Shown in pieces: positions 32,061 through 32,426 of a stretch of DNA of 32,426 bases. Under the pieces are notes generated by a model. It was not told the origin of the DNA and did not search any database. It worked only from the letters and a program-made list of their open reading frames with translations. This stretch comes from Hyphomicrobiales bacterium. GTDB lineage: Bacteria; Pseudomonadota; Alphaproteobacteria; Rhizobiales; Xanthobacteraceae. The DNA lies in contig JAFKKL010000022.1 of assembly GCA_017305595.1 (NCBI GenBank), forward strand, positions 1 to 32,426, given 5' to 3'. Every line of letters starts with the position of its first letter. Within the stretch, counting starts at the first letter, position 1. A program made the position numbers and the translations under genes.

Positions 32061-32426
32061 CTACACCACCGCGCGATGACGCGCGATGCAGGCGCGGAGC
32101 ACATCGTCCATCGACGCGGAAAGGATCGTGTCGCGGTGCAATCCGATAGGTGTATTGCCGACAATCTCTGCCAACATGGCGCGATGGGGACTCATTACTT
32201 CGTCAACAAGGCGCTGCATCACCGGGTCCGGCTCTATAGCATCGCTGACGGAAATAAGCTGATGCTGTACATCAGAAATCCTTCCGTCGGTTACGTTCAG
32301 GTCCAGCCGTCCAACAAAGGATCCATGGCAACCGGACTGAATGATGAGTGTGTTCCCGATCCGGGCGGGGCGTTCGAGCCGGTTGTGCGTGTGACCGCTT
32401 ACGAGGATGTCGATGCCCTTAACGGA
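32061..32426 (-). CDS. Metallophosphatase/5'-nucleotidase-like protein (SoxB/UshA-related), C-terminal part
   Basis: The frame enters from the right edge and ends at a TAG (32063-32061), giving 121 residues. SGHTHNRLERPARIGNTL holds the GHTH metal-binding motif that closes the calcineurin-like phosphoesterase domain, and is followed by QSGCHGSFVGRLDLNV, as in 5'-nucleotidase, 2',3'-cyclic phosphodiesterase and SoxB relatives. The next part (GNTPIGLHRDTILSASMDDVLRAC) looks like the beginning of the 5'-nucleotidase C-terminal domain, but the protein stops about 30 residues in, where relatives continue for well over 100. Either this is a short subfamily or the gene has lost its end. I saw no clear continuation in the other two frames downstream. 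The N-terminal part is outside the window. Confidence 0.75.
   Translation of the reverse strand, partial: SVKGIDILVSGHTHNRLERPARIGNTLIIQSGCHGSFVGRLDLNVTDGRISDVQHQLISVSDAIEPDPVMQRLVDEVMSPHRAMLAEIVGNTPIGLHRDTILSASMDDVLRACIARHRAVV

Overview
The window looks like chromosomal DNA of an alphaproteobacterium, most likely Hyphomicrobiales in the Bradyrhizobium/Rhodopseudomonas range. This rests on the high GC, frequent GTG and TTG starts, dense small-molecule ABC importers and long overlapping shadow frames; the genus is inference. No rRNA, tRNA, CRISPR array, insertion sequence or phage gene was seen. It reads as four catabolic/uptake transcription units with their regulators.

Unit 1 (about 1-7353, minus strand): a complete sugar-type (CUT2-like) ABC importer. 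In transcription order it holds a permease, a periplasmic binding protein, a second permease fused to a strictosidine-synthase/SMP-30-like beta-propeller, a free-standing propeller paralogue, a double ATPase and a GntR/FCD regulator that runs off the left edge. Two strong hairpins lie between the binding protein and the fused permease, and repeated GGATACA sites lie upstream of the first gene.

A PuuC-like aldehyde dehydrogenase stands alone at 7951-9447 (minus), preceded by a 25-bp palindrome.

Unit 2 (10228-17312, plus): a dipeptide-type ABC importer (Tat-exported binding protein, two permeases, fused double ATPase) with a NylB/EstB-like serine hydrolase and a MarR regulator. It converges on Unit 3 (20977-17324, minus): a Tm-1-like protein, a HAD hydrolase and a YwrD-like gamma-glutamyltransferase homologue. 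A 17-bp motif (16/17 identical) occurs upstream of both units in the same orientation relative to the first gene, which suggests one regulon for amide or gamma-glutamyl compound use.

Unit 4 (30875-21504, minus) is a nine-gene operon driven from a divergent LysR gene. It encodes a degenerate intradiol dioxygenase, maleylacetate reductase, a branched-chain-amino-acid-type ABC importer, a TfdB-like FAD phenol hydroxylase and an intact hydroxyquinol-type 1,2-dioxygenase. Together they would import an aromatic compound, hydroxylate it to a hydroxyquinol-type intermediate, open the ring to maleylacetate and reduce that to 3-oxoadipate. The promoter-proximal dioxygenase paralogue has lost two of the four iron ligands (Tyr to Phe, His to Asn) but keeps the rest of the fold. 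It may be a non-catalytic partner subunit, analogous to PcaG, and is the most interesting item in the window. At the right edge is the C-terminal end of a metallophosphatase/5'-nucleotidase-like gene that stops unusually early.
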